DNA of 64,000 nt from positions 186,001 through 250,000 of the forward strand of contig CALWCE010000001.1 of NCBI GenBank assembly GCA_944376295.1, written 5' to 3'. Below, piece by piece: positions 8,150 through 17,242 of the stretch. How positions within the stretch are numbered: the first letter of the stretch is position 1; each line of letters begins with the position of its first letter. A program made the position numbers and the translations under genes. The notes beneath the pieces were generated by a model. That model did no database searches, was not told where the DNA came from, and saw only the letters and a program-made list of their open reading frames with translations. Source of the DNA: an uncultured Clostridia bacterium (GTDB lineage Bacteria > Bacillota > Clostridia > Christensenellales > Borkfalkiaceae).

Positions 8150-8545
8150 AAAAATAAGGAGCGCCTTTGCGCTCCTTATTTTTTGCGCGCCTGACGGAAC
8201 GAACTGCCTCAGTTCGCCCCGCCGCTCGCGGCGGCACGAGCGAATGTGAGCCCTTATAAAACAGTAACGCCCCTCCCGCGAAGTATTCTGCTTAAGGTCC
8301 ACCAAAAAATAAGGAGCGCCTTTGCGCTCTTTATTTTTTGCGCGCCTGACGGAACGAACTGCCACAGTTCGCCCCGCCGCTCGCGGCGGCACGAGCGAAT
8401 GTGAGCCCTTATAAAACAGTAACGCCCCTCTCGCGAAGTATTCTGCTTTAGGGCCACCATAATGAAGCGGGAGGCAACAGCCTCCCGTTTTCATTTTGCG
8501 GGTCTGCCAGAACGAACTGCCTCAGTTCGCCCCGCCGCGATCGAG
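8140..8545 (+). repeat. Tandem repeats of the tmRNA 3' end, period 155
   Basis: Three units start at 8140, 8295 and 8450. Units 1 and 2 are nearly identical: AGGTCCACCA (the last bases of tmRNA), the terminator, a CGAACTG/CAGTTCG hairpin, a CCGCCGCTCGCGGCGG hairpin and a spacer ending in TTCTGCTT. Unit 3 starts AGGGCCACCA, has a different terminator-like hairpin (GGGAGG/CCTCCC) and keeps only part of the tail. Units 2 and 3 therefore carry copies of the tmRNA CCA end without a tmRNA body. There is no gene between 8150 and 8581. Confidence 0.85.
8153..8184 (+). terminator. tmRNA terminator
   Basis: AATAAGGAGCGC, loop CTTT, GCGCTCCTTATT, then T4. A near copy recurs in repeat unit 2. Confidence 0.9.
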
Positions 8546-8581
8546 CAAATAACCGTCAGGCAGGGAAATTTTACCAAGGAC

Positions 8582-8610
8582 TTGACAATACGGCGCAACC
8601 GTGATAAGAT
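8582..8610 (+). promoter_or_regulatory. Promoter of the zinc-ribbon gene
   Basis: TTGACA, 17 bases, TAAGAT; ribosome binding site AAGGAG follows at 8621. Confidence 0.8.
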
Positions 8611-8633
8611 AGAAGAAAAAAAGGAGAAAGACT

Positions 8634-9038
8634 ATGTTTTGCAGCAACTGCGGAAAAGAGATCCCGGATGACAGCGTCAAATGCCCCGACTGCGGTCAGG
8701 AAGTCAAACGGGAACAGCCTCAAACGAACAAGAAAGATGCACTTTCCTTCTTGGAGAAACTGCACCCCTGCACCATGACGGCGCTGCTGCTCTCCGCGCT
8801 CTCCGTCATCCTCTTCATCTTTGAGATCGTCTTTATGGCAAAAAATCCGATCTTTGCGAGCGCCAGGACCTTGCTCCTCTATTTCGGCATCGGCGGCGTG
8901 CTCTTAACCTCGATCGGATACCAAAAAAGCGAAAAGAAAGCCTTCGATAAGCTTATAAACCTCATCAACCTCGGCTGCGCCCTGCTTGCCGTCCTGATGG
9001 CGATCATCTCCTTCATCGTTCTGATGGCGCTCGTCTGA
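8634..9038 (+). CDS. Zinc-ribbon membrane protein of unknown function
   Basis: 134 residues. The N-terminal zinc ribbon has two CxxC pairs (CSNCGKE and CPDCGQE, residues 3-21). A charged linker follows, then three hydrophobic segments (about 50-70, 80-95 and 112-134). Such zinc_ribbon_2 proteins are common in Clostridia, and their roles are mostly unknown. It is transcribed alone, between its own promoter and terminator. Confidence 0.8.
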   Translation: MFCSNCGKEIPDDSVKCPDCGQEVKREQPQTNKKDALSFLEKLHPCTMTALLLSALSVILFIFEIVFMAKNPIFASARTLLLYFGIGGVLLTSIGYQKSEKKAFDKLINLINLGCALLAVLMAIISFIVLMALV

Positions 9039-9063
9039 AAGTGCAGCTTCCCAAAATAACCAT

Positions 9064-9087
9064 CCACCGGCATAGCCGGTGGTTTTT
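9064..9087 (+). terminator. Terminator of the zinc-ribbon gene
   Basis: CCACCGGC, loop ATA, GCCGGTGG, then T5. Confidence 0.9.
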
Positions 9088-9177
9088 CATTTTACTTCGC
9101 CTGCGGCTCGTGCCGCCATAGGCGGGGCGGGCTGTAAGCCCTCATATTACTGGCAGCGCGCAAGTCGCGCCTGTGAC

Positions 9178-9701
9178 GACCTGGCAGTCACGCATTTGTT
9201 ACTTGTTACCCGTAAACGGGTCGTCCAGATCGTCTATGCTCATCTGGCTTGATTCTTTATCTTGTTTCAACTGCGTTGCGATGTACTCTTTGATCGCTTT
9301 GGCGTTTTTCCCTACCGTGTCAACATAGTAGCCCCGGCACCAGAATTGTCTGTTCCTGTACTTGAACTTCATGCTTCCCCATTTTTGGTAGATCATCAGG
9401 CTGCTCTTCCCCTTCAGGAACCCCATGAATCCCGAGACACTCATCTTGGGCGGGATCGCTAACAGCATATGGATATGATCGGGGCATACTTCGGCTTCTA
9501 TGATCTCCACACCCTTCCACCGGCATAATTCCCGAAGTATTGCCCCGATCTCCAACCGCTTTTCTTCATAGAACACTTTTCTGCGATATTTCGGCGCAAA
9601 CACCACATGATACTTGCAATTCCATTTCGTATGTGTTAAACTTCTTACGTCATCCATCCGGATGTCCTCCTTTTGATTCCTTTCGTTGCAACTGCCAGGT
9701 C
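9178..9701 (-). mobile_element. IS200/IS605-type insertion sequence, tnpA only
   Basis: A tnpA gene flanked by 11-base inverted repeats GACCTGGCAGT (9178-9188) and ACTGCCAGGTC (9691-9701). Family members carry subterminal hairpins rather than true terminal repeats, so the real tips may lie further out; a CCCGCGGA/TCCGCGGG hairpin sits at about 9763-9781. No tnpB is present. The outer boundaries are not settled. Confidence 0.6.
9199..9657 (-). CDS. tnpA: IS200/IS605 family transposase TnpA (Y1 HUH)
   Basis: 152 residues, a normal length for this family. It begins HTKWNCKYHVVFAPKYRRK. The HUH metal-binding motif is in PDHIHML, and the candidate catalytic Tyr lies in CRGYYVDTVG. It moves single-stranded DNA by peel-and-paste, often at the lagging strand. 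The frame is intact, so the copy may still be active. AGGAGG precedes the ATG at 9657. Confidence 0.93.
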   Translation of the reverse strand: MDDVRSLTHTKWNCKYHVVFAPKYRRKVFYEEKRLEIGAILRELCRWKGVEIIEAEVCPDHIHMLLAIPPKMSVSGFMGFLKGKSSLMIYQKWGSMKFKYRNRQFWCRGYYVDTVGKNAKAIKEYIATQLKQDKESSQMSIDDLDDPFTGNK

Positions 9702-9984
9702 GCAACTCCATTTTATCAAAAGGAGTTTTTTATTGCAAGCCTCACCGCTAAAGCTCTCTGTTACCCGCGGACTATCCGCGGGTTTTAGTTACCAACAAAG
9801 AACACCCGCCCGAGCCCGGGCGGGTGTTTTTTGCGCCAAAATTTTCAAGAAGCTGCATTGTTATGTCTGGCATAGTATTGATTATGTCATGCATAGTACT
9901 ATGCAAAACGCCAAAATTCTCACTTTCGCATCAAAAAACGCCGATTTTCCGACGAAAACCGACGTTTTTCTCCTTTCTTCCCCA
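9658..9984. other. Gene-free gap between the IS and recG
   Basis: Contains the IS 5' flank and hairpin, a terminator at 9802-9832, and a 14-base palindrome GCATAGTACTATGC (about 9890-9903) with a second GCATAGTA upstream. No gene is seen. Confidence 0.5.
9802..9832 (+). terminator. Strong hairpin terminator
   Basis: ACACCCGCCCG, loop AGCC, CGGGCGGGTGT, then T5 on the plus strand. No plus-strand gene ends just before it. It may stop read-through, or mark the edge of the IS. Confidence 0.75.
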
Positions 9985-11988
9985 TCAATTGAGGACGACG
10001 TCTTTCAAACTCTCATATTTCTCCATGGAAGCCCTTTTGATGCCTTCATAGTTGAGATGCCGCTCGAACGCCTCATCCGAAAGCTTCTTTGCTAGGAAGA
10101 TGACGCTTGAGGAGTACTTCAAGTGTTTGATCTCGCTCAAAAACTTTCCGCTCTGGCGCGTTCCGAAGAAATCGCCGCTGCCGCGTAGTTCCAAGTCCTT
10201 TTCGGCGAGCTTGAACCCGTCCGAAGTCCCTTTCAGGATGCGCAGACGCTCGATGGCAGTCTCGCTCTCCGAGCCTACAAGCAGGAAGCACCAGCTCTTG
10301 TCGCTCCCCCGCCCCACGCGGCCGCGCAGCTGATGCAGCTGCGAAAGTCCGAAGCGCTCCGCATTCATGATCGCCATGATGGTCGCATTGGGCACGTCGA
10401 CGCCCACCTCGATGACCGTCGTCGAAACGAGGCAGTCATACTCGCCTCGCTTGAACGCCTCCATCACCGCCGTCTTGTCCTTATCCTTCATCTTTCCGTG
10501 GAGGAGCGCGAACCGCACATCGGGCAGCCGCGCGCGCAGCTCTTCGAAAAGCTCCGTGACGGACGTCACCTGCCCCTCGTCGTCCTCGATCTTCGCACAC
10601 ACAAAGTACGCCTGTTTTCCCCGCTTCACTTCCTGCCGCACATAGCCGAGCATATCGTCGTATTTGCGGAGCGGAACGACGGCGGTCGCGATCTCCTGCC
10701 GTTCTTTGGGCTTATCGGGGATGGTCGTAATGTCGAGGTCGCCGTAAAAGATGAGCGAAAGCGTGCGCGGGATGGGCGTTGCCGACATAACGAGCACATC
10801 GGGGCTCACACCCTTTTCGCTGAGGGCATTGCGCTGCGCCACGCCGAAACGGTGCTGCTCGTCGCATACGCAGAAGGCAAGATCGGCAAAATGCACGTCG
10901 CCCTGCAGCACGGCGTGCGTGCCGCAGAGGATATCGATTTCCCCCGCTTTCAGTGCCGCCTTGACCGTCCTCTTTTCCTGCGCCGTGCTCGCCCCCGAAA
11001 GATACCCCACGCGGTACTCGGGGAACATCTTCTGAAGGAGAAGATGATTCTGCGCCGCGAGCACTTCGGTCGGGGAGAGATACACCGCCTGATGCCCGCT
11101 TCTGACCGCCATAAAAATACCCGTGAGCGCCACCGCCGTCTTCCCGCTGCCGACATCGCCCTGCAGCAGCCGGTTCATGCGGGAAGGACCCTTCACGTCC
11201 TCATAGATCGCCCTGACCGCCTCTTTTTGACCTTTTGTAAATTCAAAAGAAAAGCGCCTCATGAATTGCGCTATGTCCTGCTCCGTCACCGCATACCGCA
11301 CCGAACGGGCTTCGTTCTTGTCGCCCTTGATGAGCTTGAACGCCGAAACGAGCGTGAAGTACTCCTCGAGCGCGATGCGCTCGGAAGCGAGCGCCCGGTC
11401 CTCCTCCGTCACGGGCGCGTGGATGGTACGGAGCGCCCACGCATAGGAAGCGAGCTTATACTTTGCGACGAGCTCCTGCGGGATGACGGAGGGCGGCGAG
11501 ACGGCTTTGAGCGCCGCCTGCACCGCCGTACGCACCGCGCGCTGGGTGAGGGGCGCCTTCAGCGGATAGACCGGCACGAGCCCCTTGAGCCGTGCATTGA
11601 CCGCCATCGGTTCGAACGTCGGATTGACGAGCGACACCTGCCCGTATTTGTTCTGCACCCGCCCGTAAAAGAGGTATTCCCCCTCTTTTAACGTCTTGGC
11701 AAGGTATGGCATGTTGAACCAGACGGCGGTGAACCTATCGCCGTCCTGCTCCAGGTGCGCCCGCAAAAACCTGACCCGCCCCGTGTAGCGCATGGGCTCG
11801 ATGTAGGTGATGCGCGCCGCGATGAGCGCCGTATCGTTGTTCAGCACTTCGCGCACCGAGACGCGGCTCGTCATATCGAGATAGGTGCGCGGATAGTAGC
11901 GGACGAGATCTTCCGCCGTAAAGACGCCGAGCTTATTGAGTTCTTTTGCGCGCTTTTCCGCGATCCCCTTCACTTGGGTGAGCTCCAT
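9985..11988 (-). CDS. recG: ATP-dependent DNA helicase RecG
   Basis: 667 residues. Remodels stalled replication forks and branched recombination intermediates. The N-terminal wedge/OB domain is followed by helicase motifs: Walker A in GDVGSGKTAVA, DEQH in VCDEQHRFGVAQR, SATPIPRTL and the GRVGRG arginine-finger motif. The start at 11988 (MELTQVKGI) is set by AAGGAGG six bases upstream. As in Bacillus subtilis, it lies downstream of asp23 and fakA; the serine dehydratase genes found between in Bacillus are absent. Confidence 0.96.
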   Translation of the reverse strand: MELTQVKGIAEKRAKELNKLGVFTAEDLVRYYPRTYLDMTSRVSVREVLNNDTALIAARITYIEPMRYTGRVRFLRAHLEQDGDRFTAVWFNMPYLAKTLKEGEYLFYGRVQNKYGQVSLVNPTFEPMAVNARLKGLVPVYPLKAPLTQRAVRTAVQAALKAVSPPSVIPQELVAKYKLASYAWALRTIHAPVTEEDRALASERIALEEYFTLVSAFKLIKGDKNEARSVRYAVTEQDIAQFMRRFSFEFTKGQKEAVRAIYEDVKGPSRMNRLLQGDVGSGKTAVALTGIFMAVRSGHQAVYLSPTEVLAAQNHLLLQKMFPEYRVGYLSGASTAQEKRTVKAALKAGEIDILCGTHAVLQGDVHFADLAFCVCDEQHRFGVAQRNALSEKGVSPDVLVMSATPIPRTLSLIFYGDLDITTIPDKPKERQEIATAVVPLRKYDDMLGYVRQEVKRGKQAYFVCAKIEDDEGQVTSVTELFEELRARLPDVRFALLHGKMKDKDKTAVMEAFKRGEYDCLVSTTVIEVGVDVPNATIMAIMNAERFGLSQLHQLRGRVGRGSDKSWCFLLVGSESETAIERLRILKGTSDGFKLAEKDLELRGSGDFFGTRQSGKFLSEIKHLKYSSSVIFLAKKLSDEAFERHLNYEGIKRASMEKYESLKDVVLN

Positions 11989-12163
11989 TTCCGCCTCCTT
12001 TTTCCGCAGAGGGCGCCGCCTTCCCAAGCTTTCTTTCTTCCGAAAGCTTCTTTATATAGCGCGCCTCCCGCCGATACACAAACCCCGCGGCTTGCTGTTC
12101 GCCGCGGGGAAATTTCCTGAGTCCAAAAACTATTTTATCAAAAAATCTGCTTTCCCGCGTCTC

Positions 12164-13810
12164 TCACTCCAAGGAAAGGAGGTAGTAGTACACGGGCTGA
12201 CCGCCGAAGTGATAATCGACGTCGCAGTCGGGGAACGCCTCCTGCACCTTCTCGGAAAGCGCCTTGGCGTCCTCTTCCGTCACGCCCTCGCCGTAATAGA
12301 GGGTGATGACCTCGTGCTGATCTTCTTTGAGCTTTTCGAGGAGCGAGAGCACCGTCTCGTCGATAGAATTGCTCTTTGCGAGGATCTTCTTGTCGTCAAG
12401 GCCGATGATGTCGCCCTCCGTGATGGAGAAGCCGTTGACGTTGGTCGTCCTCACGGCGTGCGTCACCTGACCTGCCTTCACGTTGTCGAGCGCGTGGATC
12501 ATGTTGGTCTTGTTCTCCTCGAGGCTCGCCTCGGGGCTGAACGAGAGCGCCGCCGCAAAGCCCTGCGGCACGTTCTTGGTGGGAATGACGTGGATGGTGC
12601 GGTTGTCGACGAGCGCCTTCGCCTGTTCCGCCGCCAAAATGATGTTCTTGTTGTTGGGGAAGACGAACACGTTCTCCGCATTGATCTTCTGCACCGCGGT
12701 CGCGATGTCGGAAGCGGAGGGGTTCATCGTCTGCCCGCCTTCAATGACGCGATCGACGAAGAGATCTTTGAAGATGTCGCGGATGCCCTCGCCCGCGCAG
12801 ATGGCGAGCATGCCCTGGTCCTTCTTTTCCGCCTCGATCTTGGCTTTCAGGGCGCGGTTCTGTTCGAGCATGTTCTCGATCTTGGGCCTGTCGAGCTCGC
12901 CCAGCTCCAACGCGTAGGTGAGAGCGACGCCCGGGCTGTTGGTATGCACATGCACCTTGATCATTTCGAGATCGCCGATGCAGATGACGCTGTCGCCGAT
13001 GTTCATCAGGTTTTCCCTGAGCTTATCGATATCGGCAAGCGTGGTGCTCTTTTTCAAGTTGATGACGAAGAATTCCGTGCAGTAGGCGAACTGGATGTCG
13101 CCGAGATCCATGCTGATGATATCGGAATTGTCGCCGAAGTCCGCCTCGGTCTGCTGCTGGACGGCCTCCGTCTGCACTTCGGACGCGATCTCTTCGCCCA
13201 TGATGGCTGCCTGGAAGCCGCGCATGATGGTCATGAGACCCACGCCGCCCGAGTCGACGACGCCCGCCTTTTTGAGGACGGGGAGAAGTTCCGGCGTCAT
13301 GGCAAGCGCCCTGTCGCCCTCCGCGATGACTGCGGGGATGAACGTTTCGAAATCTTTATACTTGCCCGCCACTTTGACGGCGAACTCGCTCATGAGCCGC
13401 ACGACGGTAAGGATGGTGCCTTCCTTGGGGATGGAGACGGCGTTGTAGGCAACTTTGGTGCCCTGTTCCATCGCCTTTGCAAAGGTGCGGGTATCCACTT
13501 CGGGTTTGCTGACGCGGAGCACCGAACAGATGCCGCGGAAGATCTGCGAAAGGATGACGCCCGAGTTGCCGCGCGCGCCGCGCAGCGCCCCTTTCGAGAC
13601 GCAGTCGCACACTTCCATAAAGGTATTGGAAGAGGTCGTGGAAAGCTCCTTGACCGCCGACTGCATGGTGAGGGACATATTCGTACCCGTATCGCCGTCC
13701 GGCACGGGGAAGACGTTGAGCGCGTCTACCTTCGCCCGGTTATTTTCCAACATTTTTGCGCCGACCAGAACCATCTTCCGGAACGTCGCACAGTTGATCG
13801 TTTTTTGCAT
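12164..13810 (-). CDS. fakA: Fatty acid kinase subunit A / DAK2-domain protein (YloV)
   Basis: 548 residues. Phosphorylates fatty acids held by a FakB (DegV-type) carrier so that host fatty acids can enter phospholipid synthesis. The N-terminal DAK2 domain has the nucleotide/Mg loop NVFPVPDGDTGTNMS (about residues 32-46). A middle domain and a C-terminal DegV-like domain (VITLYYGEGVTEEDA) follow. AAGGAG precedes the ATG. It lies 137 bases downstream of asp23, the conserved yloU-yloV order. No fakB gene is in the window. Confidence 0.93.
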   Translation of the reverse strand: MQKTINCATFRKMVLVGAKMLENNRAKVDALNVFPVPDGDTGTNMSLTMQSAVKELSTTSSNTFMEVCDCVSKGALRGARGNSGVILSQIFRGICSVLRVSKPEVDTRTFAKAMEQGTKVAYNAVSIPKEGTILTVVRLMSEFAVKVAGKYKDFETFIPAVIAEGDRALAMTPELLPVLKKAGVVDSGGVGLMTIMRGFQAAIMGEEIASEVQTEAVQQQTEADFGDNSDIISMDLGDIQFAYCTEFFVINLKKSTTLADIDKLRENLMNIGDSVICIGDLEMIKVHVHTNSPGVALTYALELGELDRPKIENMLEQNRALKAKIEAEKKDQGMLAICAGEGIRDIFKDLFVDRVIEGGQTMNPSASDIATAVQKINAENVFVFPNNKNIILAAEQAKALVDNRTIHVIPTKNVPQGFAAALSFSPEASLEENKTNMIHALDNVKAGQVTHAVRTTNVNGFSITEGDIIGLDDKKILAKSNSIDETVLSLLEKLKEDQHEVITLYYGEGVTEEDAKALSEKVQEAFPDCDVDYHFGGQPVYYYLLSLE

Positions 13811-13947
13811 GTGAAGCTCCTTACACTCCGCTATCGGTTATGAGCGCCGACGGGCGCGCCTGCGCCCCGCGGCATAAGATCCTGCGAATGCAGAAACGGC
13901 GCAGAGATCTCTCGCTGCGCAAGCTGCCGCCGAAGCGGCACAAAAGG

Positions 13948-14298
13948 CTAAATTTTCAGGCCCATGACGTTGACGTTCACCGTGTCGACGATCATCCCCG
14001 TGAATTTTTCCACCTTATACTTGATGGCTTCCTTCAGAGATTCCGCGACCGCCTCGATCGAGACGCCGTACTTGATGAGCACATATACGTCGATAAAGAT
14101 GCGGTTGCCGGACGTCGCAATACGGACGCCCTTTCCCCCCGCGTCCTTCCCGAGCAGTTCGGCGAGCGTATCGGTAAAACGGTGCGCAACGGTATCCACG
14201 ATCCCGTAGCTTTCGATGGCCGCGCGAGAGGCGACCTTTGCGATCGCAAGGTCGGAAATGGAAATCTTACCATAGGCATTGCTCGTTGATACAGACAT
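13948..14298 (-). CDS. Asp23/Gls24 family envelope stress protein (YloU)
   Basis: 116 residues with the whole Asp23 domain (GKISISDLAIAKVASRAAI at the start, FIDVYVLIKYG in the middle, VNVNVMGLKI at the end). Members associate with the membrane or respond to alkaline and envelope stress; in this position the gene is nearly always paired with fakA. AGGAGA lies six bases before the ATG. It diverges from rpmB. Confidence 0.92.
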   Translation of the reverse strand: MSVSTSNAYGKISISDLAIAKVASRAAIESYGIVDTVAHRFTDTLAELLGKDAGGKGVRIATSGNRIFIDVYVLIKYGVSIEAVAESLKEAIKYKVEKFTGMIVDTVNVNVMGLKI

Positions 14299-14415
14299 AA
14301 TGCTCTCCTAAACTTATCAGTAATATTCTAACCTATAAAAGCGATTTTTGCAAGCGTTATTGAAAAATTTTTCCCTCTTTCCCCAAAATTTTTGCCCTTT
14401 TCTCCCCCTTTTTTA

Positions 14416-14444
14416 TTGCTTTTTTTGCGAGGAAATGCTATCAT
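14416..14444 (+). promoter_or_regulatory. Promoter of rpmB
   Basis: TTGCTT, 17 bases, TATCAT. The 65-base leader includes a CGCGGA/TCCGCG hairpin. Confidence 0.6.
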
Positions 14445-14517
14445 ATTGCCATTGATGACCGCGCGGAGGCTTTCCGCGTGCAAAATTCGTGGAATAGACC
14501 CATCGGAGGTGGAGATC

Positions 14518-14706
14518 ATGTCGAGAGTATGCAGTGTGTGCGGAAAGGGCCAGACGTCGGGCAACAACGTCAGCCACTCCAACCGCAAGACCCGCAGGAC
14601 GTTCCAGGCAAACGTGCAGAAGGTTTCCTACGTCAAGGACGGCAAGGTCGTCAACGACTACGTCTGCGCAAGATGCCTCAAGAGCAACAAGATCGAGCGC
14701 GTTTAA
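14518..14706 (+). CDS. rpmB: 50S ribosomal protein L28, zinc-binding form
   Basis: 62 residues of the large ribosomal subunit. It is the C+ form, with paired cysteines in CSVCGK and CARCLK. GGAGGTGGAGATC precedes the ATG at 14518; in-frame codons further up are not needed. The usual Firmicutes neighbours (thiN/rpe on one side, asp23/fakA on the other) are present, but on the opposite strand. Confidence 0.97.
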   Translation: MSRVCSVCGKGQTSGNNVSHSNRKTRRTFQANVQKVSYVKDGKVVNDYVCARCLKSNKIERV

Positions 14707-14734
14707 GCTCATCCGTTGCAGCCAACCGAGAAAT

Positions 14735-14762
14735 ACGCTCTCCTTTCGGGAGAGCGTTTTTT
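14735..14762 (+). terminator. rpmB terminator
   Basis: ACGCTCTCC, loop, GGAGAGCGT, then T6. Confidence 0.92.
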
Positions 14763-14778
14763 CGCGCTCTTTTCCCTC

Positions 14779-14807
14779 TTGACAAGCGCCCGTTTTCGCG
14801 CTAAACT
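14779..14807 (+). promoter_or_regulatory. Promoter of rarA
   Basis: TTGACA, 17 bases, TAAACT, then GGGAGAA just before the ATG at 14826. Confidence 0.75.
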
Positions 14808-14825
14808 TAAATAGGGAGAACAACT

Positions 14826-16157
14826 ATGACCTATCAGCCGACCATCTTCGAACAGCCCGCTTCCGAACCGCTCGCCGCCCGCCTGCGCCCGCGCGATCTC
14901 GACGAATTCTTCGGGCAGGAACATCTTCTCGGCAAGGGGAAGGTACTGCGCCGCATCATCGAAAACGACCAGGTGGGCTCCATGATCTTCTGGGGGCCGC
15001 CCGGCGTAGGGAAAACGACGCTCGCCCGCATCATCGCGCGGAGGACGAAGGCGAAGTTCATCGACTTTTCCGCCGTGACGAGCGGCATCAAAGAGATAAA
15101 ACAGGTGATGAACGAGGCGGAAAACGCACGCAGGTTCGGCGAAAAGACCATCCTCTTCGTCGACGAGATCCACCGCTTCAACAAGGCGCAGCAGGACGCC
15201 TTCCTGCCCTATGTCGAAAAGGGCAGCATCATCCTCATCGGCGCGACGACGGAAAACCCCTCCTTCGAAGTCAACGGGGCGCTCCTTTCGCGCTGCAAGG
15301 TGTTCGTCCTACAGGCATTGAAGCAGGAAGACCTCGTGACCCTTCTCAAACACGCCTTATCCGACGAGCGCGGCTTCGGCGGGCAAAAGATAACGATCGG
15401 AGAGAGCGCGCTCGGGCTGATCGCCGCCTTTGCGAACGGGGATGCGCGAAGCGCCCTCTCCACGCTCGAGATGGCGGTCCTCAACGGCGACGTCGACGAC
15501 AAGGGCGCCGTCACCGTGACGGACGAGACCATCGAACAGTGCACCTCGCGCAAGTCCCTTCTCTACGACAAGACGGGCGAGGAGCACTACAACCTCATTT
15601 CGGCACTGCACAAGTCCATGCGCAATTCCGACCCCGACGCCGCCGTCTATTGGCTGGCGCGCATGCTCGAAGCGGGCGAAGACCCCATCTACATCGCCCG
15701 CCGCGTGACCCGCTTCGCCTCGGAGGACGTGGGTCTTGCCGACCCGCAGGCGCTGCGCCTCTCCGTCGCCGCATTCGAGGCGTGCAGGCTCATCGGCATG
15801 CCCGAATGCTCCGTCCACCTCACGGAGGCCGTCGTCTACATGTCGCTCGCCCCTAAGTCCAACGCCCTCTACATGGCGTATGAGGCGGCAAAAAAGGACG
15901 CTTTGACGATGCTCGCAGAGCCCGTGCCGCTCGTCATCCGCAACGCGCCCACCAGGCTCATGAAAGAGCTCGACTACGGCAAGGGCTATATCTACGCGCA
16001 CGACACCGAGGACAAGCTCTCTTCGATGCAGTGCCTGCCCGATTCCATTGCGGGCAAGACGTACTACCGCCCCACCGAGGAAGGACGGGAGGCGGCGTTC
16101 AAAGAGCGCCTCGAAGAGATCAAGGCATGGAAAAAATCTCACGCCCCGAAAAAGTGA
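14826..16157 (+). CDS. rarA: Replication-associated recombination protein RarA (MgsA)
   Basis: 443-residue AAA+ ATPase that acts at stalled replication forks. Walker A is GPPGVGKTTLA and Walker B VDEIHRFNKAQQDA. The sensor region is IGATTENPSFEVN with ALLSRCKVF, and the C-terminal tetramerisation domain has the conserved YARRVTRF-like segment YIARRVTRFASEDVGLADP. It has its own promoter and is placed between rpmB and the M19 dipeptidase gene, which is not the Bacillus position. Confidence 0.95.
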   Translation: MTYQPTIFEQPASEPLAARLRPRDLDEFFGQEHLLGKGKVLRRIIENDQVGSMIFWGPPGVGKTTLARIIARRTKAKFIDFSAVTSGIKEIKQVMNEAENARRFGEKTILFVDEIHRFNKAQQDAFLPYVEKGSIILIGATTENPSFEVNGALLSRCKVFVLQALKQEDLVTLLKHALSDERGFGGQKITIGESALGLIAAFANGDARSALSTLEMAVLNGDVDDKGAVTVTDETIEQCTSRKSLLYDKTGEEHYNLISALHKSMRNSDPDAAVYWLARMLEAGEDPIYIARRVTRFASEDVGLADPQALRLSVAAFEACRLIGMPECSVHLTEAVVYMSLAPKSNALYMAYEAAKKDALTMLAEPVPLVIRNAPTRLMKELDYGKGYIYAHDTEDKLSSMQCLPDSIAGKTYYRPTEEGREAAFKERLEEIKAWKKSHAPKK

Positions 16158-16165
16158 CCCCCCTT

Positions 16166-16214
16166 GCCTCCCTCGTTGAGGGAGGTGGCACGGCGAAGCC
16201 GTGACGGAAGGAGT
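16166..16214 (+). repeat. Dispersed palindromic repeat (bordered type)
   Basis: Left border GCCTCCCTC...GAGGGAGGTGG, inner hairpin GCACGGC GAA GCCGTGA, right border CGGAAGGAGT. One of about eleven such units in the window (see findings). Confidence 0.8.
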
Positions 16215-16218
16215 AAAC

Positions 16219-16250
16219 GCGCCCGCCGCGGCTGTTGCCGCGGCGGGCGC
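16219..16250. terminator. GC-rich hairpin after rarA
   Basis: GCGCCCGCCGCGGC, loop TGTT, then the perfect complement. The U-run is weak on the plus strand (TATAAAAATC follows). Possible rarA terminator. Confidence 0.55.
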
Positions 16251-16253
16251 TAT

Positions 16254-16295
16254 AAAAATCGGCGCGGCGGCTTGCCCAAGGCAAGCCGCCGCGCC
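16254..16295 (-). terminator. Terminator of the rpe-thiN-dipeptidase operon
   Basis: 16-bp perfect stem (16261-16276 with 16280-16295). On the minus strand it is followed by GATTTTTATAG, 18 bases after the dipeptidase stop. Confidence 0.75.
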
Positions 16296-16312
16296 CTCTG
16301 TTTTCTCCGATA

Positions 16313-17242
16313 TTACCCGCACACCGTGCGGAACACCCGCAAAAAGTTGTCCTTTGCGATCTTCTCGGTGACGCGCGCCCCGAATGCTTTCTCAAAGTCG
16401 GCAAGCAGCTGCGGCACATCGGCGGGAGAGCGCAGAAAGGCGTTCTCGGGAATGCCGTCGAAATCGCTCCCGAGCGCCAGAACGTCCTCGCCGCCCGCAT
16501 TCAGGATCGCCTTCGCGTGAGCGAGCGCCGCCGCCCGCTGCCCCTCCTTCGACTTATCTTCGGAGAGAAAATCGGCGCAGAAATTGAGCCCGATGACGCC
16601 GCCGCTCTCGGCGATCGCCCTGATCTCCTCGTCCCTTAAATTGCGCGGGCAGTCAAAGACGGACGCCGCGTCCGAATGGCTCGCCACGAAGGGGGTATCC
16701 TTCAACACTTCTTTGACGTCTCGCACCAACGCGTCGCTCCCGTGCGAGACATCCACGATCATATGAAGCTCCTTCATGTGCTCCACGACGGAAACGCCGA
16801 ACTCGGTGAGCCCCCGCGCCCCTTCGCGCGCATTGGGGAGCGCGTCCGCCCCCGTGTAGTCGGAAAGATTGGGATATCCCAGCCTATTCGCAAAGTTCCA
16901 GGTGAGCGTCATCATGCGCACGCCGCGCGCATAAAATTCGTCGAGCTTTTTCAAGTCCCCTTCGATGGCGGCGCCTTCCTCCACCGTGAGGACGGCGTTC
17001 ACGGCGTTCTCTTTGAGGTCGGAAAACCGCCCCACGCGGTTGAGCCCGTACTCCTTGCACCAGCCGTCGAACTTATCGAACGCCGCTAGGGCGCGGCGGT
17101 AGAGCGAGCCGTCGGGCTGAAACAAAAACGCCGCAAAACACTGTAAATAGCACCCGCCCGCCCTGTGCCGCTCGAAGGTCGCCTGTAAGTTCCCCTCTGC
17201 GGTCAGCGTGTCGCAGTGCATGTCGCAATACCGATACTTCAT
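16313..17242 (-). CDS. Membrane dipeptidase, peptidase family M19
   Basis: 309 residues. Zinc-dependent hydrolase of dipeptides, often with D-residues. Metal ligands are visible as H9 and D11 (DMHCDTL), the bridging Glu in LTVEEGAAIEGD, and His in DVSHGSD and VASHSDA; GSDFDGIP is also conserved. No signal peptide is seen, so it is likely cytoplasmic, as in most bacterial M19 enzymes. The ATG at 17242 overlaps the thiN stop by four bases (ATGA), so it is the last gene of the rpe-thiN operon. Confidence 0.92.
   Translation of the reverse strand: MKYRYCDMHCDTLTAEGNLQATFERHRAGGCYLQCFAAFLFQPDGSLYRRALAAFDKFDGWCKEYGLNRVGRFSDLKENAVNAVLTVEEGAAIEGDLKKLDEFYARGVRMMTLTWNFANRLGYPNLSDYTGADALPNAREGARGLTEFGVSVVEHMKELHMIVDVSHGSDALVRDVKEVLKDTPFVASHSDAASVFDCPRNLRDEEIRAIAESGGVIGLNFCADFLSEDKSKEGQRAAALAHAKAILNAGGEDVLALGSDFDGIPENAFLRSPADVPQLLADFEKAFGARVTEKIAKDNFLRVFRTVCG

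Noticed and set aside
8160..8494. Minus-strand frames over the tmRNA tail repeats
   Set aside because: They only restate the tandem repeats and have no start signals.
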